The notes beneath the pieces were generated by a model that ran no database searches, was not told the origin of the DNA, and worked only from the letters and a program-made list of their open reading frames with translations. A stretch of DNA of 38,588 nt from Elusimicrobia bacterium GWA2_62_23 (GTDB lineage: Bacteria > Elusimicrobiota > Elusimicrobia > Elusimicrobiales > UBA9959): contig MGTV01000012.1 in NCBI GenBank assembly GCA_001799635.1, forward strand, positions 202 to 38,789, read 5' to 3'. The position numbers were made by a program, and so were the translations under genes. Shown one piece after another: positions 1-7,065 of the stretch (its first letter is position 1; each line of letters opens with the position of its first letter).

Positions 1-53
1 TTTTGCAGTTTTTCCCACGGAAAACTCAGTTTATAAGAAATCCGTTTCCCGCC
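1..53 (-). repeat. Inverted copy of recombinase 3' coding sequence (left arm)
   Basis: Positions 1-53 are the exact reverse complement of 1597-1649, which lies inside the last 40 codons of the serine recombinase gene. The similarity continues imperfectly to about position 80 (about 20 of 27 bases against 1570-1596). There the aligned minus-strand frame has a TAA stop where the intact gene has AAC. This is therefore the end of a second, degenerate recombinase-like gene or a duplicated gene end, not merely a short palindrome. The repeat reaches the window edge, so its true length is unknown. Confidence 0.9.
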
Positions 54-161
54 GATGATTAATTACGAACCGAATTATTTTCCTTATGGCCGCCGGTGCG
101 GCCGGCCCAGCGCTGCTGCGCCTGGCCGTCCTTACCCGCGGCGCGGAGTTGAAGAATAGCA

Positions 162-203
162 CTTAATTCCGTCTTAGCCCTGCTGGGCAAAGCCGGAATT
201 AAG
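162..203. promoter_or_regulatory. Long palindrome upstream of the recombinase
   Basis: The arms CTTAATTCCG (162-171) and CGGAATTAAG (194-203) pair perfectly. They enclose an inner GCCC/GGGC stem (177-180 and 185-188) with a TGCT loop. The palindrome ends 16 nt before the recombinase start codon, between it and nothing else recognisable. It could be an operator for autoregulation, a recombination crossover site, or a hairpin in the mRNA leader. Sequence alone does not choose between these. Confidence 0.6.
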
Positions 204-219
204 AGCGGGGAGGCAAGGT

Positions 220-1713
220 ATGCAGAATCTTACAATGCGGTATTTCCTTTACGCGCGCAAGTCCACCGACGAGGCGGACCGGCAGGTGCTCTCCATTGAG
301 GCGCAGCTCGCCGAGTTGCGGGACTATGCGCGCAAAGAGGGCTTTGTGATCGCCCGTGAGTTCATAGAAAGCAAAACGGCCAAGGAGCCGGGCCGCGAGG
401 TCTTTAACGAGATGGTAGCCGGCTTAGAGCAGGGCGCGGCCCACGGTATAGTGGCCTGGCACCCTGACCGGTTGGCCCGCAATTCCATCGACGGCGGGCG
501 CATTATCTACCTGGTAGACACGGCCAAAATACTGGAGCTCAAGTTCCCTACCTTCTGGTTCGATCCCACGCCGCAGGGGAAGTTTATGCTGTCTATCGCC
601 TTCGGCCAGTCTAAATACTTCATAGACAATCTCGCCGAGAACGTTAAGCGGGGCCTGCGGCAGAAACTCCGTAACGGCATTTTCCCCGCCCTGGCGCCCA
701 TCGGCTACAAGAACGACACCAAAACTCACACTATCGTTGTGGACCCGGTCCTGGCCCCGCTCGTAAAACGCACATTCGAGCTTTATGCTTCCGGCCGGTA
801 TCCCATCAGAGATTTACGAGATACCATGAACGGCCTCGGGTTGAAGCGTTGGGAAAAAGACTTAGCCAACTCGAACTACCAGAAGATCCTCAAAAATCCG
901 TTCTACTACGGCGTTATCCGGTACCTCGGCGAGTATTACGAGGGCAAGCACACGCCCCTGATCTCCAAGGCGCTCTATGACAAGTGCCAGGAGGTAATGG
1001 CCCGCAAGAGCAGGCACACGCACGCGCAAAAAGGTTTAAAGCCCTATGTCTATCGCGCCGCCTTCCGCTGCGCGGAATGCGGCTGCTACATTACCACCGA
1101 GACGCAGAAAGGCCATAACTACCTGCACTGCACCAAGCGCAAGATGCCTTGCAGCCAGCTCTTTGTGCGCGAAGAGGTCATAGACGCCCAGGTGCGCGAG
1201 ATCTTAAAAGGAGTTTCCTTACCCCCGGCCCTGGCCGCCGAGGCTCTTGATAACATCAAAAAGGAAAAATTAAAGGCGGCCCAGGCCGGGGAAAGAGCCG
1301 CCCAAAATCTGCGAGATAAAATAGATATCCTGAATCAACGAATGAACGCACTACTGGATATGGTGCTTTCCGGGCAGCTTACCCAGGCCGAGTACGCCCT
1401 CAAAAAGCGTTCATTCGTTGAGGAGAAAAAGGAAATTGAAATGAAACTCGCCGCTTTTGCGCGGCAGGGGACAAAGCGGTTCGAACCGGTCAGGGCCTTC
1501 TATCAGTCCGCGAGTCACGTCGGAGCGGCCGCGGTTTCTGGAAATCCGGCTGAAAACCTGCAAATATTGAAAAATATCGGTTCGAACTTAATTATTGGCG
1601 GGAAACGGATTTCTTATAAACTGAGTTTTCCGTGGGAAAAACTGCAAAAGTTCAACGCCGCGCAGGGCGCGGCGGCGGGGAAATCGGGCGTTTTTAAATT
1701 TTGGGGTGGCTGA
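220..1713 (+). CDS. Large serine recombinase (resolvase/invertase family)
   Basis: This is a 497-residue site-specific recombinase. The N-terminal resolvase catalytic domain (about residues 7-155) carries the nucleophile Ser15 in YARKSTD and the conserved HPDRLAR segment. A Recombinase domain follows (about 160-270, PIGYKND and KNPFYYGV), then a zinc ribbon (about 283-310, CAECGC plus later cysteines) and a coiled coil (about 345-400). Length and order are those of phage or mobile-element large serine recombinases that integrate, excise or invert DNA. The ATG at 220 has a GGGGAGG ribosome site about 8 nt upstream; a second in-frame ATG lies five codons later. The last 12 bp overlap the 3' end of tRNA-His on the other strand, and codons near the end lie inside a 53-bp inverted repeat shared with the left edge. 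No other phage or integrative-element genes are visible. The family call is secure; the substrate is unknown. Confidence 0.95.
   Translation: MQNLTMRYFLYARKSTDEADRQVLSIEAQLAELRDYARKEGFVIAREFIESKTAKEPGREVFNEMVAGLEQGAAHGIVAWHPDRLARNSIDGGRIIYLVDTAKILELKFPTFWFDPTPQGKFMLSIAFGQSKYFIDNLAENVKRGLRQKLRNGIFPALAPIGYKNDTKTHTIVVDPVLAPLVKRTFELYASGRYPIRDLRDTMNGLGLKRWEKDLANSNYQKILKNPFYYGVIRYLGEYYEGKHTPLISKALYDKCQEVMARKSRHTHAQKGLKPYVYRAAFRCAECGCYITTETQKGHNYLHCTKRKMPCSQLFVREEVIDAQVREILKGVSLPPALAAEALDNIKKEKLKAAQAGERAAQNLRDKIDILNQRMNALLDMVLSGQLTQAEYALKKRSFVEEKKEIEMKLAAFARQGTKRFEPVRAFYQSASHVGAAAVSGNPAENLQILKNIGSNLIIGGKRISYKLSFPWEKLQKFNAAQGAAAGKSGVFKFWGG
1597..1649 (+). repeat. Inverted repeat, right arm, inside recombinase 3' end
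   Basis: This segment encodes about 17 residues near the recombinase C terminus (around KRISYKLSFPWEKLQ) and is the perfect reverse complement of 1-53. The two arms enclose almost the whole recombinase gene, the geometry expected of an invertible segment or of two tail-to-tail gene copies. Confidence 0.9.
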
Positions 1714-1778
1714 GGGGATTTGAACCCCCGACCTCTCGGGCCACAGCCGAGCGCTCTAACCGCTGAGCTACAACCACC
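1702..1778 (-). tRNA. tRNA-His (GTG anticodon), CCA encoded
   Basis: On the minus strand this folds into a full cloverleaf. It has a seven-pair acceptor stem (GTGGTTG with CAGCCAC), a standard D arm, and an anticodon arm CTCGG-CTGTGGC-CCGAG with anticodon GTG. The T arm loop is TTCAAAT. An extra 5' G (position -1, at 1778) faces C73, the hallmark of bacterial tRNA-His, and the CCA end is encoded at 1702-1704. Upstream on the minus strand, TTGTTT, an 18-nt spacer and TAAAAT form a plausible promoter inside 1779-1830. The recombinase gene on the plus strand ends inside the tRNA 3' end. Confidence 0.95.
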
Positions 1779-1817
1779 GTGGAGTATATTTTAGTTTTTT
1801 TCGGAGGTGGAAAACAA

Positions 1818-3248
1818 ATGTATAATCCCATTATGATAAGAAAACCCGCCGTAGCAGGTAAATTTTACGACGCCGACCCCGCGGCCCTGCGCGCGGCTGT
1901 GGCCGGCTTTCTGAGGGCGGGCGCGGCTCCCGCCGGGGACGTTAAGGGCTTTCTCGCCCCCCACGCTGGCTACTCCTACTCCGGCGCCGCGGCCGGGTCC
2001 GTTTTTGCCTCGGTGAAGGCCCTGCCTTTCGAAACCCTGGTGATCATGGCCACCGGGCATACCATGGCGCTTAAAAAAGGCGCACTGCTGGCCCGCGGCG
2101 CCTTCGAGACGCCGCTGGGGCAGGTGGATATAGACGAAGAATTCTGCGCCGCGCTGCTGAAAGAGAAAAAACTTTTCGAGGACCTGCCGCGAGCCCACGA
2201 GGCCGAGCACGCGGTGGAGGTGCAACTGCCCTTCCTGCAGGCCATCCGGCCCGGCGTGAAGATAGTGCCGCTGCTGTTCAATACCGGCGACGCGGCCCTG
2301 CTCGAAGAGGCCGGCCGCGCCGTGGGGCGCGCCATGCGGGGGCGCAAGGCGCTGTTCTGCGTTTCCTCCGACCTCAGCCATTATCCTCCGGGCGACATCG
2401 CCGAAATGTCGGACCGCTCGGTGCTGCTGGCCCTGCGCCAGGCCATGCGCAATAATTCGCCCGAATATTTCGACCTGGCCAACCGCCTGCTGCTGGCCAA
2501 GGCCTCCAAGTGGATGGACACCACCGCCTGCGGCCAGGCGCCCATGACGGCGGGCGCTGCCGCCGCGCTGGAACTGGGCGGCGACGACTTCGAGCTGGAA
2601 CTTTATACCCATTCCGGGAAGGTCTCCGGCGACGACAGGGCCGTGGTGGGCTACGGGGCCGGCTTCTATACCAAGGCGCGCTCCCGGCCGGCCGGCGCCC
2701 TGCCGCTGGACGCGGGCATGAAGGCCGAGCTGCTGGCCATGGCGCGGCGCAGCATAGAGACCTGCCTGAAGACCGGCAAGACCGAGCTGCACCCGCTCAG
2801 CGCCAGGCCCGAATTCAACCAGCCGGCGGCCGTGTTCGTTACGCTGAACGTCGGAAAGAATCTGCGCGGCTGCATAGGCAGCCTGGAGCCGCGGGGGACG
2901 CTCGCCGACATGGTCTGCGCCTACGCCGGGGCTGCGGCTTTCGAAGACCCCAGGTTCGCGCCGGTGAGCGCCGCCGAACTGAAGAAGATAAAGATAGAGA
3001 TCTCCGTGCTGTCGCCGCTGGCGGCGGCGCCGGGCCACGAAGCCGTGAAGGAAGGCGTGCACGGGGTTTACGTGAAGAGCGGCCGCCGCTCAGGCACGTA
3101 CCTGCCGCAGGTCTGGGAACACTTCGAAAAGAAGGAAGATTTTCTCTCCTCGCTGTGCGCGGAGAAGGCCGGGCTCCCGCCCGGCGCCTGGAAAGAAAAG
3201 TCCACCGTGCTTTATACTTACACGGTGGACCATTTCAGCGAAGTTTAG
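1818..3248 (+). CDS. Memo-AMMECR1 fusion (AmmeMemoRadiSam system proteins B and A)
   Basis: This 476-residue protein joins two families that are often separate neighbouring genes. Residues about 5-275 are a Memo-like domain related to extradiol dioxygenases. The putative metal ligands known from human MEMO1 are present: His48 in APHAGY, His81 in ATGHT and a Cys near 238 in ACGQAP, plus SSDLSHY. Residues about 290-470 are an AMMECR1 domain with the LRGCIG signature at 349-354 and FEDPRF. The family is known to co-occur with a radical-SAM protein, which is not in this window; the biochemical role is not settled. I chose ATG 1818 because GGAGGTGG lies 7 nt upstream; a frame opening at GTG 1779 adds 13 unlikely residues next to the tRNA. 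The gene converges with the next one, 6 nt apart. Confidence 0.9.
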   Translation: MYNPIMIRKPAVAGKFYDADPAALRAAVAGFLRAGAAPAGDVKGFLAPHAGYSYSGAAAGSVFASVKALPFETLVIMATGHTMALKKGALLARGAFETPLGQVDIDEEFCAALLKEKKLFEDLPRAHEAEHAVEVQLPFLQAIRPGVKIVPLLFNTGDAALLEEAGRAVGRAMRGRKALFCVSSDLSHYPPGDIAEMSDRSVLLALRQAMRNNSPEYFDLANRLLLAKASKWMDTTACGQAPMTAGAAAALELGGDDFELELYTHSGKVSGDDRAVVGYGAGFYTKARSRPAGALPLDAGMKAELLAMARRSIETCLKTGKTELHPLSARPEFNQPAAVFVTLNVGKNLRGCIGSLEPRGTLADMVCAYAGAAAFEDPRFAPVSAAELKKIKIEISVLSPLAAAPGHEAVKEGVHGVYVKSGRRSGTYLPQVWEHFEKKEDFLSSLCAEKAGLPPGAWKEKSTVLYTYTVDHFSEV

Positions 3249-3254
3249 CTGATC

Positions 3255-3695
3255 TTAAAGGTTGCCCAGGTACGTGAACGCGTACATGAACAGCGCGCCC
3301 ATCAGTATGCCGGCGGGCCCCATCAGCGCGAAGCCTACATAAGCCCCGATACCGACCATGGCCATGGTGGCCATGTGCTTGCCCAGGAATTTCTTCATGT
3401 TCTCGCCGAAGGTGGGTTTCTCTTCCGGCTTGGCCGCGGGGGCGGCTGCGGGAGCGCCAGGCGCGGGCGGCGGCGGCTGCACCTGGGTTGCAGGCGTAGG
3501 ATCGGATACGGGGGCTGAATTGGAAGATGCCCCGGTAGGCGCGGCATTTACCAACTGTTCGGTGCCGGAGCGGGTTCCCCACGCGCCGTTTTTAACCAGA
3601 TCGTTATAAGTTTCGCTCTCTACCGCGAAAGCGAAGCCGGTAGCTATGATAAAGCTGCCGAGGATTATGAAGAAAACGGCTTTAGTGTTTTTCAT
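3255..3695 (-). CDS. Small secreted or membrane protein, Pro/Ala-rich linker, glycine-rich C-terminal helices
   Basis: The protein has 146 residues. A signal peptide or N-terminal membrane helix (KNTKAVFFIILGSFIIATGF, cleavage probable after AFA) is followed by a polar stretch and a Pro/Ala-rich linker. The C terminus is hydrophobic and rich in Gly, Ala and Met (MAMVGIGAYVGFALMG and on), resembling a pair of short membrane segments. I recognise no family. Start ATG 3695 was chosen because a perfect TATAAT (3702-3707) lies 6 nt upstream, which fits a leaderless mRNA; an ATG two codons earlier would touch the hexamer. Function is unknown; an envelope location is inferred from the hydrophobic segments. 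Confidence 0.7.
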   Translation of the reverse strand: MKNTKAVFFIILGSFIIATGFAFAVESETYNDLVKNGAWGTRSGTEQLVNAAPTGASSNSAPVSDPTPATQVQPPPPAPGAPAAAPAAKPEEKPTFGENMKKFLGKHMATMAMVGIGAYVGFALMGPAGILMGALFMYAFTYLGNL

Positions 3696-3701
3696 ACCCA
3701 T

Positions 3702-3730
3702 ATTATACGCAAAACGCGCATTTCCCGTAA
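3702..3730 (-). promoter_or_regulatory. Promoter for the small secreted protein
   Basis: TATAAT (3702-3707, minus strand) follows TTACGG (3725-3730) with a 17-nt spacer. The -10 hexamer is perfect and ends 6 nt before the ATG, so transcription would begin at or next to the start codon. The -35 match is weak. Confidence 0.5.
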
Positions 3731-3810
3731 GGGCAATTATTCCCAAACGGGTATGGGCCAAAAGGCCTATATAACGGAGATCGGTGGAGGTAGAGCGGCG
3801 GGGGCGGCGG

Positions 3811-3996
3811 TTAGAACAATTTGTCCTGCTGATTGGGCTTGTCCTTATGCTTTCCCAGCCGTTTTACGGCATCCTCCGCCTCGGTTAGGCCGAGGCGGAA
3901 GATGTCCACTATCTGGTAGCCGTCTTCCCTGAGCTGCTGGAGTTTCACATTGTCGTCTTCCGAGAGAGAGATGACTATCTGGTAGCGTGGTTTCAT
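3811..3996 (-). CDS. Small hypothetical protein (61 aa)
   Basis: This basic/acidic mixed protein of 61 residues begins MKPRYQIVISLSEDD and ends with a Lys/Gln-rich tail. A short beta strand followed by two helices is a reasonable reading of its pattern, vaguely like small ribbon-helix-helix or acetyl-transfer fragments, but I cannot assign a family. ATG 3996 has AAGGAAGG about 7 nt upstream. It lies 24 nt downstream of a 50-residue gene on the same strand, and both would be read from the strong promoter at 4222-4250. The gene is real on the strength of its ribosome site and the operon arrangement; its function is unknown. Confidence 0.65.
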   Translation of the reverse strand: MKPRYQIVISLSEDDNVKLQQLREDGYQIVDIFRLGLTEAEDAVKRLGKHKDKPNQQDKLF

Positions 3997-4020
3997 TGGT
4001 GACCTTCCTTATATATTAGA

Positions 4021-4173
4021 TTATCTCCTGGCTCCGGCGCTGGTATAGGCTAAAGCCAGCTTTATCCTGTCGGCGCGGGCTATGCTGGCGCCCATTTTGC
4101 CGTCCTTGATCAGACCGAGAGTCGCGCACATCCACACTTTGAACTCTTTCTGGAGCATGTACCGGGTATTCAT
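4021..4173 (-). CDS. Very small hypothetical protein (50 aa), first gene of a two-gene operon
   Basis: The minus strand reads a 50-residue protein starting MNTRYMLQKEFKVWMCATLG and ending YTSAGARR, stop TAA at 4021-4023. A GGAGGT ribosome site lies 5 nt before ATG 4173, and a consensus promoter lies about 50 nt upstream, so expression is well supported although the frame is short. It is rich in Lys, Arg and Met with no clear membrane segment. The 61-residue gene follows 24 nt downstream. Pairs of tiny co-transcribed genes can be toxin-antitoxin pairs, but nothing in either sequence proves that. I recognise no family. Confidence 0.65.
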   Translation of the reverse strand: MNTRYMLQKEFKVWMCATLGLIKDGKMGASIARADRIKLALAYTSAGARR

Positions 4174-4221
4174 ATTACCTCCGTCCTAACACCATCAAGA
4201 GAACTTGCTTGCTGCAAATAT

Positions 4222-4250
4222 AGTATAGCATAGCAAAGTATAGTTGTCAA
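4222..4250 (-). promoter_or_regulatory. Consensus sigma70-type promoter for the small-protein operon
   Basis: On the minus strand TTGACA (4245-4250) is followed by a 17-nt spacer and TATACT (4222-4227). The -35 is perfect and the -10 is five of six. This is the best promoter match I found in the window. Predicted transcription starts near 4215, giving a leader of about 40 nt before ATG 4173. Confidence 0.85.
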
Positions 4251-4369
4251 GACCCAGACTTCCCCCCCTTTGAATAAGCATTGTAAAACAAGCACTTTTT
4301 TCTCCCCCTCCCGGGAGGCAGGCGCCTCCCATGCCTCTCTTTTCCCTTTTTCCACCGACGATAAATTGC

Positions 4370-4375
4370 TAAAAT
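4370..4375 (+). promoter_or_regulatory. Candidate -10 element 6 nt before the folP start codon
   Basis: TAAAAT at 4370-4375 precedes ATG 4382 by exactly 6 nt, and no Shine-Dalgarno sequence is visible. The same spacing is seen at three other genes here (starts at 3695, 13271 and 16448), which supports a leaderless start. No convincing -35 was found. Confidence 0.35.
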
Positions 4376-4381
4376 CTGGAT

Positions 4382-5197
4382 ATGAAGACGCTGACGTTCC
4401 GGCCTGGCCGTACCATAATTTGCGGGGTGCTTAACGTTACTCCGGACTCCTTTTCGGACGGAGGCCGCTGGCTTTCGCCAGAGGCCGCCATAGCCCGGGC
4501 CCTGGAACTGGAAGCCCAGGGAGCCGATCTCCTGGATATCGGGGGCGAGTCATCCAGGCCGGGCAGCGCCCCGGTAAGCCTGGAGGACGAAAAAGCGCGG
4601 GTTTTGCCGGTTATCAGGGCCATAGCCGGCCGGTTAAAGGCGCCTATCTCGGTGGATACCTGCAAACCCGAACTGGCCAGGCTGGCCGTGGAGGCCGGCG
4701 CCGACATCATAAACGACATAACCGGGTTCAAGGACCCGGCCATGATAGCGGCCGCGGCCGCTACCGGCGCCGGGGCCATAGTGATGCATATGCAGGGCGA
4801 GCCCAGGACCATGCAGGCTTCCCCCTCCTACACGGACGTGGTGGCCGAGGTTAAAAGTTTCCTGGCCGGGCGGGCCGCGGCCCTGGCCGCCGCCGGAGTG
4901 AAGACAATTATCCTCGACCCGGGGATAGGCTTTGGCAAGACCATCGCCCATAACCTGGCGCTCATCGCCCGGCTCTCAGAGCTGCGCGCCCTGGGTTTTC
5001 CAGTAATGCTGGGCGTCTCCCGGAAGAATTTCATAGGCAAGCTGGCCGGCGGCGAGACCGGCGAACGCCTGAGCGGCACCATAGCCGCCTGCGTGGCCGG
5101 CGCCGCCAACGGGGCGGACATCATCCGCGTGCACGACGTGCTGGAATGCCGCAAGGCCATGCTGGTGGCCGACGCCATCAGGGCCGCCGGCAAATGA
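4382..5197 (+). CDS. folP: Dihydropteroate synthase
   Basis: FolP condenses 6-hydroxymethyl-7,8-dihydropterin pyrophosphate with p-aminobenzoate to give dihydropteroate in cytosolic folate synthesis. The 271-residue length is standard. Visible signatures are the N-terminal NVTPDSFSDGG loop (about residues 18-28), DIGGESSRPG (about 55-64), SVDTCKPELA, NDITGF, ILDPGIGFGKT, and the C-terminal LGVSRKNFIG that binds substrate phosphate. ATG 4382 is the natural start. The stop overlaps the next start by 4 nt (ATGA), so folP is translationally coupled to the folK-folC fusion. It is divergent from the small-protein operon, which shares its upstream region. Confidence 0.97.
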   Translation: MKTLTFRPGRTIICGVLNVTPDSFSDGGRWLSPEAAIARALELEAQGADLLDIGGESSRPGSAPVSLEDEKARVLPVIRAIAGRLKAPISVDTCKPELARLAVEAGADIINDITGFKDPAMIAAAAATGAGAIVMHMQGEPRTMQASPSYTDVVAEVKSFLAGRAAALAAAGVKTIILDPGIGFGKTIAHNLALIARLSELRALGFPVMLGVSRKNFIGKLAGGETGERLSGTIAACVAGAANGADIIRVHDVLECRKAMLVADAIRAAGK

Positions 5198-6924
5198 AAG
5201 TTTTTCTCTCGCTCGGTTCCAACCTGGGCCACAGGCGCGCCAACCTGGAGCGGGCTCTGGCCCTGCTCTCGCGCGGCGGCTGCCGGGTCCTGAAGCGCTC
5301 CTCCTTCTACGAAACGGCCCCTCTCTACTACCTGAAGCAGCCGGCTTTCTTCAACATGGCGGCCGCCTGCGAAACCAACCTCTCTCCCGACGGGCTGCTG
5401 GCACTCATAGCCAGGACCGAAAAGGCGCTGCGCCGCCGCCGGCTCTTTAAGAACGGGCCGCGCACCATAGACATAGACGTGCTCTTTTACGGCCGGCAGG
5501 TCATAAAGGCGCCGGGCCTGAGTGTGCCTCACCCGCGACTGGCCGAGCGGGAATTCGTGCTGGCCCCGCTGACCGAAATAGCGCCGGGGCTGCGCCACCC
5601 GGAGACGGGGCGCACAGCGCGCCGGCTGCTGGCCGCCCTGCCCGAACGCGGCGGCGCCCGCCGGCTGCCTTCTTCCTATAAAGGCCTGGAGGACTGGTTC
5701 AGGGCGCTGCCTCCCCCGTCGGCCGACGCGCATTATTCGCTTAAGAATATCACCCGCGCGCTGGCCCGCCTGGGCGGGCCCGAAGCCCGGATGGGCACCG
5801 TGCTCCACGTTACCGGGACCACCGGCAAGACAAGCTCGGCCTTCCTGGCCGCGGCCGCCCTGCGCGCCGGCGGGCACCGCACCGGCCTGTACACCAGCCC
5901 GCACGTGCGCTCCTTGCGCGAGCGCATCCGGCTCGACGGGCGCGACATCCCGGAGAATGACTTTCTGGAACTTTTCCTGGAAGTGGAATCCATCAACGCC
6001 GGGGAGCTCTCTTTTTTCGAAACGCTCACGGCCGTGGCTTTCCTGTATTTCGCGCGCAGGAAGACCCGCTTCGCGGTGGTTGAGGCGGGCCTGGGCGGCC
6101 GGCTGGACGCAACCAACGCCGCCCGCGGCGGGGTGGCCGCCATAACGTCGGTTAGCCCGGACCACCTGGACTTCCTGGGGCCGGGCCTCGACGGCATAGC
6201 CGCGCACAAGGCGGGCATTATCAAGCGCGGCGCGGCGGTACTGCTGGGGGAGAACATCCCCCCCTCGCCCCTGCGGCTGATAAAGGCCCGTGCCCGCCGG
6301 CTGGGCTGCCGCGTTCTTTCCCCGGACCCGTTGCCCGCCCGGGCGGCGGCCGCGCTCGCCGGGCGCGGGCGTTTCCAGCTGGCCAACGCCGCTTTCGCCC
6401 TGAAGGCGGCCGCGCTCGCGGCGGAGAAGGTCGGCGTGCGCTTTAATCCCGCCACCGCCGTAAAGAGTTTCGGTAAGGCCGTTCCCCCGGGCCGCTTCGA
6501 GCGGCAGGCTTACAGGGGGCGGCGCCTGATAGTGGACGGCGCCCACAACGCCGAGGGCATGGCAGCGCTGCTGGCGGAGTTCGGCGGCCGCCGGCCGGTC
6601 TGCGTGGCCGCCTTCATGGCCGACAAGGACCTGCAGGCCCTGGCCGGCGCCCTGGCCCGCGCCTGCTCCCGCCTGATCCTCACCCGTTCCTCCTCGTACC
6701 GCTCCGCCGATCCGCGAAAGGTCCGGGCGCTGCTGCCGGCCGCCCTGCGGCGGCGGGCGCTGGTGGCGGCTTCGGTCCCGGCCGCCCTGCGCCGGGCCGC
6801 GGCCCTGACCCCGCGCGGCGGCGAGATCCTGGTGGCCGGCAGCCTTTACCTGGCCGGCGACGCGCTGGCCGCCCTGGCCGGCCGCCGCGCCTTCCATCCC
6901 GGGGAAATGCCTGTCAAATCCTAA
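5194..6924 (+). CDS. folK/folC: Bifunctional HPPK / dihydrofolate-folylpolyglutamate synthase fusion
   Basis: This 576-residue protein fuses two folate enzymes. Residues about 1-150 are HPPK (FolK), which pyrophosphorylates hydroxymethyl-dihydropterin: LSLGSNLGHRRANLERA, the GPRTIDIDVLFYG core and VPHPRLAEREFVLAPL are all present. From about residue 157 the protein is FolC, a Mur-ligase relative that adds glutamate to dihydropteroate or folate. It has the ATP loop VTGTTGKTSS, GLGGRLDATNA, the SPDHLDFLG segment and VDGAHNAEGM. The P loop reads GTTGKTS where GTNGKGS is commoner. Start ATG 5194 overlaps the folP stop and begins exactly at the conserved MKVFLSLGSN. FolK-FolP fusions are familiar; a FolK-FolC fusion is less usual. 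With folP it makes substrate, coupling and polyglutamation steps one operon; folB and folE are absent from the window. Confidence 0.93.
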   Translation: MKVFLSLGSNLGHRRANLERALALLSRGGCRVLKRSSFYETAPLYYLKQPAFFNMAAACETNLSPDGLLALIARTEKALRRRRLFKNGPRTIDIDVLFYGRQVIKAPGLSVPHPRLAEREFVLAPLTEIAPGLRHPETGRTARRLLAALPERGGARRLPSSYKGLEDWFRALPPPSADAHYSLKNITRALARLGGPEARMGTVLHVTGTTGKTSSAFLAAAALRAGGHRTGLYTSPHVRSLRERIRLDGRDIPENDFLELFLEVESINAGELSFFETLTAVAFLYFARRKTRFAVVEAGLGGRLDATNAARGGVAAITSVSPDHLDFLGPGLDGIAAHKAGIIKRGAAVLLGENIPPSPLRLIKARARRLGCRVLSPDPLPARAAAALAGRGRFQLANAAFALKAAALAAEKVGVRFNPATAVKSFGKAVPPGRFERQAYRGRRLIVDGAHNAEGMAALLAEFGGRRPVCVAAFMADKDLQALAGALARACSRLILTRSSSYRSADPRKVRALLPAALRRRALVAASVPAALRRAAALTPRGGEILVAGSLYLAGDALAALAGRRAFHPGEMPVKS

Positions 6925-6956
6925 TGTTGTAGAATATAGCCGGTGGCGGTCTTTAC

Positions 6957-7028
6957 GCCCCCATAGCTCAATGGATAGAGCACCTGCCTTCTAAGCAGGT
7001 AATCCAGGTTCGATTCCTGGTGGGGGTA
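6957..7028 (+). tRNA. tRNA-Arg (TCT anticodon)
   Basis: A complete cloverleaf: acceptor GCCCCCA with TGGGGGT (first pair G-U), D arm GCTC/GAGC, and anticodon arm CCTGC-CTTCTAA-GCAGG with anticodon TCT. The T arm is CCAGG-TTCGATT-CCTGG, followed by discriminator A at 7028. CCA is not encoded, unlike the tRNA-His. A TAGAAT hexamer at 6930-6935 could be its -10. The following gene starts 37 nt downstream on the same strand. Confidence 0.95.
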
Positions 7029-7065
7029 TTCAATTTCCGGGGGGCCGCGGCGGTTCACGTCGGGT

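Noticed and set aside
1791..3062. Long minus-strand open frame opposite the Memo-AMMECR1 gene
   Set aside because: Its product is Arg/Gly/His/Gln-rich low-complexity sequence, a by-product of GC-rich third positions on the coding strand, while the plus strand has clear family motifs.
4170..4355. 61-residue minus-strand frame beginning MEKGKREAWEAP
   Set aside because: It runs through the consensus promoter at 4222-4250 and overlaps the start of the better-supported 50-residue gene; no ribosome site.
4828..6897. 689-residue minus-strand frame opposite folP and folKC
   Set aside because: Composition is typical of an antisense shadow; the plus strand encodes recognisable folate enzymes.
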